DNA of 64,000 nt, taken from positions 650,162 through 714,161 of the forward strand of contig JAMOUJ010000005.1 of NCBI GenBank assembly GCA_027068075.1. The letters are read 5' to 3'. The DNA comes from Candidatus Aminicenantota bacterium. Lineage in GTDB: Bacteria; Acidobacteriota; Aminicenantia; S016-38. The position numbers and the translations under genes are program-made. Positions 26,564 through 34,805 of the stretch are shown piece by piece. The notes beneath the pieces were generated by a model that made no database searches, was not told where the DNA came from, and saw only the letters and a list, made by a program, of their open reading frames with translations. Numbering within the stretch: position 1 is the first letter of the stretch; every line of letters begins with the position of its first letter.

Positions 26564-26569
26564 ATTTTA
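26564..26569 (-). promoter_or_regulatory. -10 box 6 nt before the racemase ATG
   Basis: TAAAAT reads on the minus strand from 26569 to 26564, followed by TTCCCT and the ATG at 26557. I see no good -35. The spacing equals that of the divergent larC promoter 44 bp away. Confidence 0.45.
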
Positions 26570-26612
26570 CCTCAGGAGGCTTCCCCCCGGGAAAAACACG
26601 GGGAAGAGGAAG

Positions 26613-26621
26613 TGATAAAAT
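26613..26621 (+). promoter_or_regulatory. Extended -10 (TGA-TAAAAT) 6 nt before the larC ATG
   Basis: TG at 26613-26614, one base, then TAAAAT at 26616-26621 and CTAAAG before ATG 26628. The predicted transcription start coincides with the A of ATG. No -35 is obvious, which an extended -10 can tolerate. Confidence 0.55.
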
Positions 26622-26627
26622 CTAAAG

Positions 26628-27779
26628 ATGAAGATTTATTTTCAACCCTTTATGGGAATTGCCGGGGACATGACGGTGGCGGCCCTCTCTCACCTGGGGG
26701 GCGTAACCACTCTGGAACTCAGGAAAAAGGTGGCCTCCTGGGACATTCCCGTGGAGGTGGCCCTGGAGGAGGAAAGGAGGGGGGATTTTCCCGGCCTTTA
26801 CCTTCGGATTGAGATCCACGACAGGTTGCCGGAGGTTTTCTTTGACGATATCAGGGACATTCTCGGAAGAATAGAGGAGAGGAAGGAGGTTAAGGAGAAG
26901 GCCCTGGAGGCCTTTGAAACCCTTTTCAGGGCCGAGGGAGAGGCCCACGGTGTGAACTGGAGGAGGGTTCACCTCCACGAAGCCGGGGCCTGGGACGCCA
27001 TATTTGACTTGCTGGCCACCTCCTGGCTTCTGGAAGAACTTGCCCCGGCGGAGGTCCTCCACGGCCCCGTAAACCTGGGGGCCGGTGTGGTTTCTTCGGC
27101 CCACGGTCTTATGCCCGTGCCCCCCCCGGCGGTGGCGGTGCTTTTGAGGGGGAGGCAGGTGTTTTCCGCCGGGCCTTCGGCGGAACTCACCACCCCCACC
27201 GGAGCCGCCATCCTGAAAACCTTCGCCCGTCCTTCCCCGCTGCCCCCGGGGCGGCTTTCCGGGGAGGGCAGGGGACTCGGCACCAGAAAATTTTCAGGAT
27301 TTCCCAATTACCTTCGGGTTCTTTCCCTGGAGGGAGGGCCTTCCCGTTCTGTGGTTTACGAACTGGAGTTTCAGGTGGACGACAGTCCTGGTCAGTGGCT
27401 GGGAAACCTCTGGGAACTTCTGGAGGGCCGGGTTCTGGACATGGTGATGATTCCCGTTTACATGAAGAAGGGCAGGCCCGGGGTTCTCCTTAAAATCCTG
27501 GCCACGGCGGAAAACCTCCAGCAGGTGAAGGGAATTCTTTTTGAAAATACCTCCACCATAGGGCTTAGAGTTTCCCTTAAGGAAAGGGAGGAACTGGAAA
27601 GAAAACTTGAGGAAGTAGAGGTGGATGGGGAAAGGGCCCTGGTGAAGGTGGCCTATCGGGACGGAAGGCCCGTCAATGTGGCACCGGAGTTTTCCTCTTG
27701 TAAAGAACTTGCGGTAAAACTTAAAATATCCATAAAGGAGGCCTGCAGAAGAATCCTGGCCCGATGGAGGGAAAAATGA
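26628..27779 (+). CDS. larC: Nickel-pincer cofactor nickel chelatase LarC
   Basis: LarC inserts nickel into the pyridinium-bisthiocarboxylate mononucleotide cofactor of lactate racemase and related racemases. The 383-residue protein has the family opening MKIYFQPFMGIAGDMTVAAL, the HLHEAGAWDAIFDL block and PTGAAIL. It is one continuous frame, unlike L. plantarum, where it is split by a programmed frameshift. larA, larB and larE are not in the window. It overlaps metG by 4 bp. NikR at 5475 and an Ldh2-type dehydrogenase at 43043 are possible functional relatives. Confidence 0.88.
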   Translation: MKIYFQPFMGIAGDMTVAALSHLGGVTTLELRKKVASWDIPVEVALEEERRGDFPGLYLRIEIHDRLPEVFFDDIRDILGRIEERKEVKEKALEAFETLFRAEGEAHGVNWRRVHLHEAGAWDAIFDLLATSWLLEELAPAEVLHGPVNLGAGVVSSAHGLMPVPPPAVAVLLRGRQVFSAGPSAELTTPTGAAILKTFARPSPLPPGRLSGEGRGLGTRKFSGFPNYLRVLSLEGGPSRSVVYELEFQVDDSPGQWLGNLWELLEGRVLDMVMIPVYMKKGRPGVLLKILATAENLQQVKGILFENTSTIGLRVSLKEREELERKLEEVEVDGERALVKVAYRDGRPVNVAPEFSSCKELAVKLKISIKEACRRILARWREK

Positions 27780-29632
27780 AGTTTTACCTCACCACGCCTA
27801 TTTACTATGTCAACGGAAAACCCCACCTGGGGCATGCCTATACCACCGTCATAGGCGATGTGATAGCCCGATACAAGAGGATAAAAGGCTACGATGTCTT
27901 CTACCTCACCGGCACCGACGAACACGGTGGAAAGATTGAAAAGGCCGCCAGGGCCCTGGGGAAGAGTCCCAGAGAACTGGCCGACGAAATGGTCCCCCAC
28001 TTTAAAAACCTATGGAAGGCCCTGAACATAGAATACGATTTCTTCATAAGAACCACCATGGACTTCCACGAGAGGAAGGTGGCGGAAATATTTGAGGAAC
28101 TCAAGAGGAGGGGCCACATCTACAAGGGCTCTTACAGCGGCTGGTACTGCTACAACTGCGAGGCCTACATCCCCGACGACGCCGAGGAGGAGGACGGGGT
28201 GAAGATATGTCCCGATTGCGGTGGAAAGGGAGAATTTATCACCGAAGAGAACTATTTCTTCCGGCTTTCGGCCTTCCAAAAACCCCTCCTGGATTTTTAT
28301 CGGGAAAACCCCGATTTCGTAAAGCCCCGGTTTATGATGAACAAAGTGGTCAGTTTCGTGGAGCAGGGTCTTCGGGACCTCAGCATAACCCGCACCACCA
28401 TCAACTGGGGTATAAGGGTGCCCTCGGACCCAAAACATGTAATCTATGTGTGGTTTGACGCCCTGTTCAATTACATAACGGGTCTTCGGGATCAGTTTGA
28501 AAAATATTGGCCTGCGGACCTTCACATCATAGGCAAGGACATAATCATCTTCCACGCCGTCTACTGGCCGGCCTTCCTCATGGCCCTGGGTTATTCCCTT
28601 CCCCGGACGGTGCTTTCCCACGGGTGGTGGCTGGTGGACAGGAGGAAAATGTCCAAACACCTGGGAAATGTCCTGGATCCTCACATTCTCATAGAAGGTT
28701 TCGGTTCCGACGCTGTGAGGTATTTTCTGCTGAGGGAGACCCCCATCGGCCAGGACGGGAATTTTTCCCACGAGGGCTTCATAGAAAGATACAACGCAGA
28801 CCTGGCCAACGAGTTGGGAAACATCGTTTCCCGGACCACCGCCATGGCGGTTAAGTATTTTTCAGGGAACCTTCCCTCCCCATCGCCGGCCCTGGAAGTG
28901 GACAGAAAGATGGAGGAGCAGTGGAGGGAGTTGGAACCCCTTATTGACCGTGCCTTTGAGAACTACGAGTTTTCCCGGGGGCTTTCCCTCCTGTGGGGTT
29001 ACCTCCGGGGAATCAACAAATATCTGGTGGAGACAGAACCCTGGAGGAGTGGAACCAGGGATCCGAAAAGAACCTCCAGGATACTTCTCACATCCTTTAA
29101 GGCTCTTCACGCCTCCCTGAAATTCATAATTCCCGTGATGCCGGAGGCAGGGGAGAAGATAAGGAAGGCCCTTTCCGGTCCCGAGGAATTTTCCTGGGAT
29201 GCCTACAACGAAAACCGAAGGATAGAGAGGCTGGACCACCTCTTCCCCAGGGTGGACAAGGCCGAATTCTTCAAGGAGGAAAAAATGGAGGAGAAAAAAG
29301 AGGAAAAAACTTATGTCACCATTGAGGACTTTTTCAAAATGGGCCTCAAGGTGGGGAAGATAGTGGAGGTAAAGGAGGCTCCCAACGCCGACAAACTTTA
29401 CCTTTTGAAGGTGGACATGGGGGACCACCAGAGAAATCTGGTGGCAGGACTCCGCCAGTATTATAGCCCGGAGGAACTTCTGGGTAAGAAAATAGTGGTG
29501 GTAACCAACCTCAAGCCCGCCAAAATCAGGGGACACGAATCCCAGGGGATGCTCCTGGCGGCGGATGTGAACGGCAAGCCTTACCTTCTCATCGTTCCCG
29601 ACGAGGTGCCCCCGGGCTCCATGGTCAGATGA
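27776..29632 (+). CDS. metG: Methionyl-tRNA synthetase
   Basis: This 618-residue class I synthetase includes a C-terminal tRNA-binding (EMAP-like) domain. It shows the HIGH variant PHLGHAYTT, the KMSKH loop in RKMSKHLGN, and one zinc knuckle CYNCEA...CPDCGG. The tRNA-binding domain begins near residue 510 (VTIEDFFKMGLKVGKIVEV). A Lys/Glu-rich linker joins it. I start at ATG 27776, which overlaps the larC stop as ATGA behind GGAGGG; a start four codons upstream is less likely. Confidence 0.95.
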   Translation: MKFYLTTPIYYVNGKPHLGHAYTTVIGDVIARYKRIKGYDVFYLTGTDEHGGKIEKAARALGKSPRELADEMVPHFKNLWKALNIEYDFFIRTTMDFHERKVAEIFEELKRRGHIYKGSYSGWYCYNCEAYIPDDAEEEDGVKICPDCGGKGEFITEENYFFRLSAFQKPLLDFYRENPDFVKPRFMMNKVVSFVEQGLRDLSITRTTINWGIRVPSDPKHVIYVWFDALFNYITGLRDQFEKYWPADLHIIGKDIIIFHAVYWPAFLMALGYSLPRTVLSHGWWLVDRRKMSKHLGNVLDPHILIEGFGSDAVRYFLLRETPIGQDGNFSHEGFIERYNADLANELGNIVSRTTAMAVKYFSGNLPSPSPALEVDRKMEEQWRELEPLIDRAFENYEFSRGLSLLWGYLRGINKYLVETEPWRSGTRDPKRTSRILLTSFKALHASLKFIIPVMPEAGEKIRKALSGPEEFSWDAYNENRRIERLDHLFPRVDKAEFFKEEKMEEKKEEKTYVTIEDFFKMGLKVGKIVEVKEAPNADKLYLLKVDMGDHQRNLVAGLRQYYSPEELLGKKIVVVTNLKPAKIRGHESQGMLLAADVNGKPYLLIVPDEVPPGSMVR

Positions 29633-30597
29633 ACCTGGCCATTTTCGGGAAACCCCAGAGCGGGAAGACCACACTTTTTCACCTTCTCACCGGCATGGGG
29701 GAGAAGGTGAAGCACATGGCCATGGTGGAGGTTCGCGACCCACGGCTTGAAAGGGTAGGGGAGGCGGAGGGTTCCTCCAAGATTACCTACCTGCACATAG
29801 GCTTTTTGGACCCTCCAGCCAGGGAAATGGTCAGCCAGATGAGGGCGGCGGAGGGGCTTATCCATGTGGTCAGGTCGGAAACACCCGGGGAGGAAATAAG
29901 GAGGGTGGAGGAGGATTTTCTGGTGAAGGACGCTGAAACCCTGGAGGGAACCCTGGAGAAGGCGAAGAAGCAGTATTCCAAACAGAAGACCAGGAATCTG
30001 GAGAGGAAAATCTCCGGCCTGGAAAAGGCCCTGGAGGTTTTGAGGGCCGGAAGACCTCTGAGGGAGACATTTTACCAGGAGCAGGAGGAGTTTTCAGGCC
30101 TTGGGCTCCTTTCTCTCAAGCCCATCATCCATGTGGTAAATGCGAGATTTGAGGAACTGGAGAGGTTGCGGGGGCTGGAGGCGGAGGGAAAGGGGAGGGC
30201 GGTGGTGGTCATGGATCTGCTCACCGAAAAGGAACTCCTTGAAAGCGGGGAGGAGGAGAGACGGGAACTAATGGAGGAGTTCGGAATAGTGGAGCGGAAG
30301 GCGGAGAAGTTCGTTGAAAGGATTTACGGGGTTCTGGACCTTCTGGTTTTCTTTACCGCTAACTCCCGGGAGGCCAGGGCCTGGACCCTCCGTAGGGATT
30401 CCACCGCCCTGGAGGCGGCGGGTAAGATTCACACGGACATGGCCCGGGGCTTCGTCCGGGCGGAGGTGGCCCCCTGGGAGGAATTCGTCCAGGCCGGAGG
30501 ATGGTCAGGGCTACGCAGGGAAGGAAAGATTCGCCTGGAGGGGAAGGATTACAGGGTTAAGGACGGGGATGTTCTCAACATAAAGTTCAATAGATGA
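29629..30597 (+). CDS. Diverged YchF/Obg-like P-loop protein with TGS domain
   Basis: The protein has 322 residues, against about 363 for YchF. The P-loop is intact (GKPQSGKTT at 7-15) and G4 is the YchF type (NARFEE). The G3/switch II region is degenerate: LDPPAREMVSQM stands where YchF has D-x-A-G-L-V-x-G. The C-terminal TGS domain is clear (VFFTANSREARAW, then KIHTDMARGFVRAEV). It is probably an ATP/GTP-binding ribosome-associated protein with altered hydrolysis. It overlaps metG and tgt by 4 bp each. Confidence 0.75.
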   Translation: MNLAIFGKPQSGKTTLFHLLTGMGEKVKHMAMVEVRDPRLERVGEAEGSSKITYLHIGFLDPPAREMVSQMRAAEGLIHVVRSETPGEEIRRVEEDFLVKDAETLEGTLEKAKKQYSKQKTRNLERKISGLEKALEVLRAGRPLRETFYQEQEEFSGLGLLSLKPIIHVVNARFEELERLRGLEAEGKGRAVVVMDLLTEKELLESGEEERRELMEEFGIVERKAEKFVERIYGVLDLLVFFTANSREARAWTLRRDSTALEAAGKIHTDMARGFVRAEVAPWEEFVQAGGWSGLRREGKIRLEGKDYRVKDGDVLNIKFNR

Positions 30598-31688
30598 AAT
30601 TTGAAATCCTGTGGCAAGACAGCAATTCCCGGGCCAGGGTGGGAATCATTCACACCAAATCCGGCCCGGTCCTCACCCCTGCCTTCATGCCCGTGGGAAC
30701 GGAGGGGGCGGTGAAGGGGATTTTCCCGGAGCAACTCCGGGCTATGGGATACCGACTGATCCTTTCCAACCTCTATCACCTCTACCTCAGACCGGGGATT
30801 GAGGTCATAGAGGAGGTGGGGGGGCTCCACAGGTTCATGGCCTGGGATGGGGCCCTTCTCACCGATTCCGGAGGTTTCCAGGCCTTCAGTCTTTCCTCCC
30901 GGGTGGAGGTTCAGGAGGAGGGGATCAGGTTCTCCTCCCACATTGACGGCAGTTCCCATTTCCTTTCCCCGGAGGCGGTGGTGGATTATCAGAGGAGGTT
31001 GGGGGTGGACATAGCCATGGTTCTTGACCACTTCGTATCCAACGACGCTCCCCGGGCCCTGGTGGAGGAGGCCACCTTCCGAACCCTCCGCTGGGCGGAA
31101 AGGGCGGCCAGAAGAATAAGGGAAAGGAAAAATTCCACCGCCTTCTTCGGGATCGTTCAGGGAGGAGTTTATTCCGACCTGAGAAGGAGGGCTGCCCGGG
31201 AACTGGCCGCCATGGACTTTGACGGCTACGCCATCGGAGGTCTGGGGGTGGGGGAGGGGGAAGAGGAAATGATGGGGGCCGTGGAGGAAACCGTGGCGAA
31301 CCTCCCCGAGGAAAAGCCCCGCTATCTCATGGGCATAGGCCACCCCGTCCAGATGGTGAAGGCGGTGCTGAGGGGGGTGGACCTTTTTGACTGCGTTCTG
31401 CCCACCAGAAACGGGAGAAGGGGGCAGGTTTTTTCCCCGGAGGGTTTGTTGAGGATTAAGCGGAGGGAATACGCCCGGGATCCCCGCCCGGCCCACCCCG
31501 AGTACCCCTTTTCCAGGGCCCTCCTCCGCCACCTCTACTCCTCTGGGCACATAAATTCCTCCCTCTACAACACCCTCATCAACCTCAGGTTCTTTCTTGA
31601 CATAATGGAGAAAATTCGTAAATATATTAAGGCCAATTCCCTTGGGGAATTTCTGAGGGATTTAGAAAAAACTTGGAGGGAGAAATGA
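30594..31688 (+). CDS. tgt: Queuine/preQ1 tRNA-ribosyltransferase without the cysteine zinc site
   Basis: TGT swaps guanine 34 for the queuosine precursor in GUN anticodons. At 364 residues it is slightly short. The active-site Asp91 (TDSGGFQAF) and nucleophile Asp266 (LFDCVLPTR) are kept, as are GGLGVGE and MGIGHP. The structural zinc motif CxCxxC-x(25)-H is gone: the region reads PRPAHPEYPFSRALLRHLY (residues 298-314) with no Cys, only His313. The frame is uninterrupted. It precedes yajC, secD and secF, a widely conserved order. Confidence 0.92.
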   Translation: MKFEILWQDSNSRARVGIIHTKSGPVLTPAFMPVGTEGAVKGIFPEQLRAMGYRLILSNLYHLYLRPGIEVIEEVGGLHRFMAWDGALLTDSGGFQAFSLSSRVEVQEEGIRFSSHIDGSSHFLSPEAVVDYQRRLGVDIAMVLDHFVSNDAPRALVEEATFRTLRWAERAARRIRERKNSTAFFGIVQGGVYSDLRRRAARELAAMDFDGYAIGGLGVGEGEEEMMGAVEETVANLPEEKPRYLMGIGHPVQMVKAVLRGVDLFDCVLPTRNGRRGQVFSPEGLLRIKRREYARDPRPAHPEYPFSRALLRHLYSSGHINSSLYNTLINLRFFLDIMEKIRKYIKANSLGEFLRDLEKTWREK

Positions 31689-31993
31689 TCAACATGCTTT
31701 ACGCCCAATCTTCAGCCCAGGCAGGGCAACAGGGAGGTTTTCTTGGGTCCCTGATAATGATAGCCATAATCTTCGTGATTTTCTACCTTTTGCTTATCGT
31801 TCCGGCCAAAAAACGCCAAAAGAAGCATCAGGAGATGATAAATTCCATTGAGGTGGGGGACGGGGTGGTGACCGCCGGTGGAATAGTGGGGAAGGTCACC
31901 GCCGTATACGAGGACAGGGTGGAGATTGATTCTCTGGGAAGCAAACTTGAGGTGGTGAAAAACTACATAACCGCAGTAAACAAGAAGAGGTGA
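31685..31993 (+). CDS. yajC: Preprotein translocase accessory subunit YajC
   Basis: The 102-residue protein has one membrane helix (about 23-40, LIMIAIIFVIFYLLLIVPAK) and a cytoplasmic domain, VGDGVVTAGGIVGKV. I start at ATG 31685, which overlaps the tgt stop and follows GGAGGGA. It ends 4 bp before secD. Confidence 0.95.
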   Translation: MINMLYAQSSAQAGQQGGFLGSLIMIAIIFVIFYLLLIVPAKKRQKKHQEMINSIEVGDGVVTAGGIVGKVTAVYEDRVEIDSLGSKLEVVKNYITAVNKKR

Positions 31994-31997
31994 AATA

Positions 31998-33539
31998 ATG
32001 AAGAGAAAGGTGGGCTGGAAGTTCGCCGTAATTATCGGCTCCCTGCTTCTATTCCTTTACTTTATGATCCCCCCTTCCGAGAAGATAAAACTGGGCCTTG
32101 ACCTCAAGGGAGGGATGCACCTGGTTCTTCAGGTGGTGACCGACGATGCGGTGAAGATGGAAAGGGACCAGGAGATCCTCCACCTGAAGTCTCTGCTGGA
32201 GGACGAGGGGATCAAGGTGGCCCGGGTTTACGGAAAGGGGATAAACGCCATCGTGGTGGAGGGAATACCGGGGGATCGGGAAAGGGATTTTGATGCCCTG
32301 ATTGCCAGCAATTTCTCCGTCAACTGGGATTATTCCGGAATAGTCAACGGAAGGGCCGAGTTGACCATGAAGAAAAAGTACGAGGCCATGCTCAGGGAGA
32401 ACGCCGTGGAAGAGGCCCTGGAGACCATAAGGCGGAGGATAGACGAGTTCGGAATCTCCGAGCCGGTTATCCAGCGTCAGGGGGTTCACGGAGACAAAAT
32501 AGTGGTGGAACTTCCCGGAGTGGACGATCCCAAGAGAGTTAGGGCTCTTCTGAAGAACACGGCCCTTCTGGAACTTAAACTGGTGAAGGATGGACCCTTC
32601 CCCACCAAGGAGGAGGCCCTGAAGAAATACGGAGGGAGCCTTCCCTCGGACCTTCAGATTCTTCCCAGTAAGGGGCAGGGTTATTTCATAGTGGAGAAAA
32701 TGGCGGCGGTGACGGGCAGGGACCTGAAAACTGCCCGCACCTGCGCTGACCAGTATAACCTCCCTGCCATCTGCTTCACCCTCAACGCCGAGGGGGCCAG
32801 GAAGTTTGAAAAGGTGACCAGCGAGAACATCGGAAGACGCTTAGCCATCGTCCTGGACGATGTCATTCAGAGCGCACCCACCATAAACGCCAGAATATCC
32901 TACGAGGGAAGGATTGAGGGGCAGTTTACCCAGGAAAGTGCCCACGACCTGGCCCTGGTATTAAGGACCGGTTCCTTGCCGGCGGGAATAAAGATCGTGG
33001 AGGAAAGGACCATAGGACCCTCCCTGGGTGCGGATTCCATCAGGAAGGGGCTGAGGGCCTCCCTCTTGGCCCTTCTACTGGTTATGGGCTTTATGATTTT
33101 CTACTACCGTCTGGCCGGAGTCAACGCCACCCTGGCACTGATCCTGAACATGATCATAATCTTGGGCTCCCTGGCCCTATTCCATGCAGCCCTGACCCTG
33201 CCGGGAATTGCAGGAATCGTTCTAACCATAGGAATGTCGGTGGATGCCAATGTTCTCATCTTTGAAAGGATAAGGGAGGAACTGGATGCTGGAAAAAGTC
33301 CCCTGGCGGCCATTGACGCTGGATTTTCCAGGGCCTTCGTGACCATCTTGGATGCCAACATCACCACGGTCATTGCCGCCATCTTTCTCTTCAGTTTCGG
33401 TACCGGCCCCATAAAGGGATTCGCCGTCACTTTGATTCTGGGTATCATCGCTTCCATATACACGGCGGTCTTCGTCTCCAAAGCCATCTTTGAATTCCTT
33501 TACTTCGGGAAGAAAAAAGTGGAAAAAATCAGCATTTAA
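31998..33539 (+). CDS. secD: Protein translocase subunit SecD
   Basis: SecD uses the proton gradient to help export. The 513 residues include an N-terminal helix, the periplasmic P1 domain beginning LGLDLKGGMHLVLQV, and RRRIDEFGISEPVIQRQG. Five or six C-terminal helices contain GMSVDANVLIFERIREEL and NITTVIAAIFLF. secF begins 9 bp after its stop. Confidence 0.97.
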   Translation: MKRKVGWKFAVIIGSLLLFLYFMIPPSEKIKLGLDLKGGMHLVLQVVTDDAVKMERDQEILHLKSLLEDEGIKVARVYGKGINAIVVEGIPGDRERDFDALIASNFSVNWDYSGIVNGRAELTMKKKYEAMLRENAVEEALETIRRRIDEFGISEPVIQRQGVHGDKIVVELPGVDDPKRVRALLKNTALLELKLVKDGPFPTKEEALKKYGGSLPSDLQILPSKGQGYFIVEKMAAVTGRDLKTARTCADQYNLPAICFTLNAEGARKFEKVTSENIGRRLAIVLDDVIQSAPTINARISYEGRIEGQFTQESAHDLALVLRTGSLPAGIKIVEERTIGPSLGADSIRKGLRASLLALLLVMGFMIFYYRLAGVNATLALILNMIIILGSLALFHAALTLPGIAGIVLTIGMSVDANVLIFERIREELDAGKSPLAAIDAGFSRAFVTILDANITTVIAAIFLFSFGTGPIKGFAVTLILGIIASIYTAVFVSKAIFEFLYFGKKKVEKISI

Positions 33540-33548
33540 GGAGGGGAG

Positions 33549-34694
33549 ATGCGATTCTTTAAAAGACCGAACATAAACTTCATGAAGGCCAAATACATAG
33601 CCTTCGCCATCTCTTTGGCCATAATAATAACCGGCCTGATCTTCATCAAGAAAAACGGGCTCAACTACGGGATAGATTTCGTGGGCGGAACTCTCCTTCA
33701 GATAAAATTTTCCCATCCGGTGAAGATAGACGAACTCAGGGCGAAACTTAAGGAGTCGGGATTCAAGAACGCCATCATCCAGGCGGTGGAAAACTCCCAG
33801 GACGAGTACATCATCAGGGTGGAAAAAATGGGCACCGGAGAGGAGGAAGAGCATCTTAAAATTGCCAACCGCTTGGTTCACCTTTTCATGTCCCCGGATG
33901 AAGAAAAACTGTCCAAGGAGAAGTTAAATCTGAACCTCATGTCCACGGCGGAAATAAGGGACCTCCTGGCCCGGGCCTTCCCCGAGGAAAAGGCCCAGAT
34001 CTGGGCTCAAAAAATAGCCGACCTGAAGAAAGAAAGGAAGATTATAAAGAGTTTTGAAGAACTAAAGGAAGCGGGGATCCCTGCTGCTCCGTTGAATTAC
34101 CTCAAGGAAAAGGCTTTCCTGGGCTCGGTGGCCATCATGAGGGTGGAGTATGTGGGGCCTCAGGTTGGAAAGGTGCTCAGGCACAAGGCCGTCCTGGCCA
34201 CCGTGTGGGCCCTCCTGGGAATGCTGATTTACATAGCCCTCAGATTCCGTCTCCTCTACGGTTTTTCTGCGGTCCTTACCCTGGCCCACGATGTTCTGGT
34301 GACTTTGGCCTTCATTTACTTCCTGAACATAGAATTTGACCTGAAGATCGTGGCGGCACTCCTTACCATCGTGGGATATTCCATCAACGATACCATAGTG
34401 GTTTACGACAGAGTGAGGGAGAACTTTCCCCTCTTCCGAAAAAGGAAGGGTATGAGTTTTTCCGAACTTCTGAACCTGAGCATAAACCAGACCTTATCCA
34501 GGACCATCCTCACCTCCGGGACCACCCTTTTGGCCCTTCTGGCCCTGGTTCTCTTCGGTGGAGAAGTTATCCACGGTTTTGCCCTCACCATGTTCATAGG
34601 GGTTATAGTGGGAACCTATTCCTCCATTTATCAATCCTGCGCGTACCTGGACCTGTGGAGCAAAAAATTCGGCACCAAGGGACTGGTTAGGTAG
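33549..34694 (+). CDS. secF: Protein translocase subunit SecF with an enlarged periplasmic domain
   Basis: This is the SecD partner. Core blocks are GIDFVGGTLLQIKF (41-54), RVEYVGPQVGK (198-208), GYSINDTIVVYDRVREN and LSRTILTSGTTLLALL. The protein is 381 residues, against about 300. The extra length lies between roughly residues 95 and 190, a charged helical stretch (SPDEEKLSKEKLNLNLMSTA). It ends the sec operon and is followed by a terminator-like structure. Confidence 0.95.
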   Translation: MRFFKRPNINFMKAKYIAFAISLAIIITGLIFIKKNGLNYGIDFVGGTLLQIKFSHPVKIDELRAKLKESGFKNAIIQAVENSQDEYIIRVEKMGTGEEEEHLKIANRLVHLFMSPDEEKLSKEKLNLNLMSTAEIRDLLARAFPEEKAQIWAQKIADLKKERKIIKSFEELKEAGIPAAPLNYLKEKAFLGSVAIMRVEYVGPQVGKVLRHKAVLATVWALLGMLIYIALRFRLLYGFSAVLTLAHDVLVTLAFIYFLNIEFDLKIVAALLTIVGYSINDTIVVYDRVRENFPLFRKRKGMSFSELLNLSINQTLSRTILTSGTTLLALLALVLFGGEVIHGFALTMFIGVIVGTYSSIYQSCAYLDLWSKKFGTKGLVR

Positions 34695-34752
34695 TTCCGG
34701 CGGGAGTTTTAGCCCCGTAGGGGGTTGTTGTAGGCAGCGGAAAATTTTATTA
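34695..34752 (+). terminator. Possible structured terminator after secF
   Basis: TTCCG (34695-34699) pairs with CGGAA (34738-34742) around an inner CCCC-GTA-GGGG hairpin (34713-34723), and is followed by AATTTTATTAT. CGGG at 34701-34704 could instead pair with CCCG at 34714-34717. The T-run is imperfect, so this is a tentative call. Confidence 0.35.
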
Positions 34753-34769
34753 TAAAGAGGTTATCAAAC

Positions 34770-34798
34770 TTAACAAGGAAAGGTTTTTCTGGTAAATT
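34770..34798 (+). promoter_or_regulatory. Promoter of the FecR-like/mre operon
   Basis: TTAACA (34770-34775), 17-bp spacer ending in TGG, then TAAATT (34793-34798). The GTG start is 7 nt later at 34806, so the mRNA should be leaderless. A TATAAT at 34798-34803 overlaps but would start transcription inside the codon region. Confidence 0.55.
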
Positions 34799-34805
34799 AT
34801 AATCT

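Noticed and set aside
26628-27779. Split larC1/larC2 with programmed frameshift
   Set aside because: The gene is one open frame with N- and C-terminal LarC parts.
30549-31550. 333-residue open frame antisense to tgt
   Set aside because: Gly/His/Pro-rich shadow of a certain gene, with no start context.
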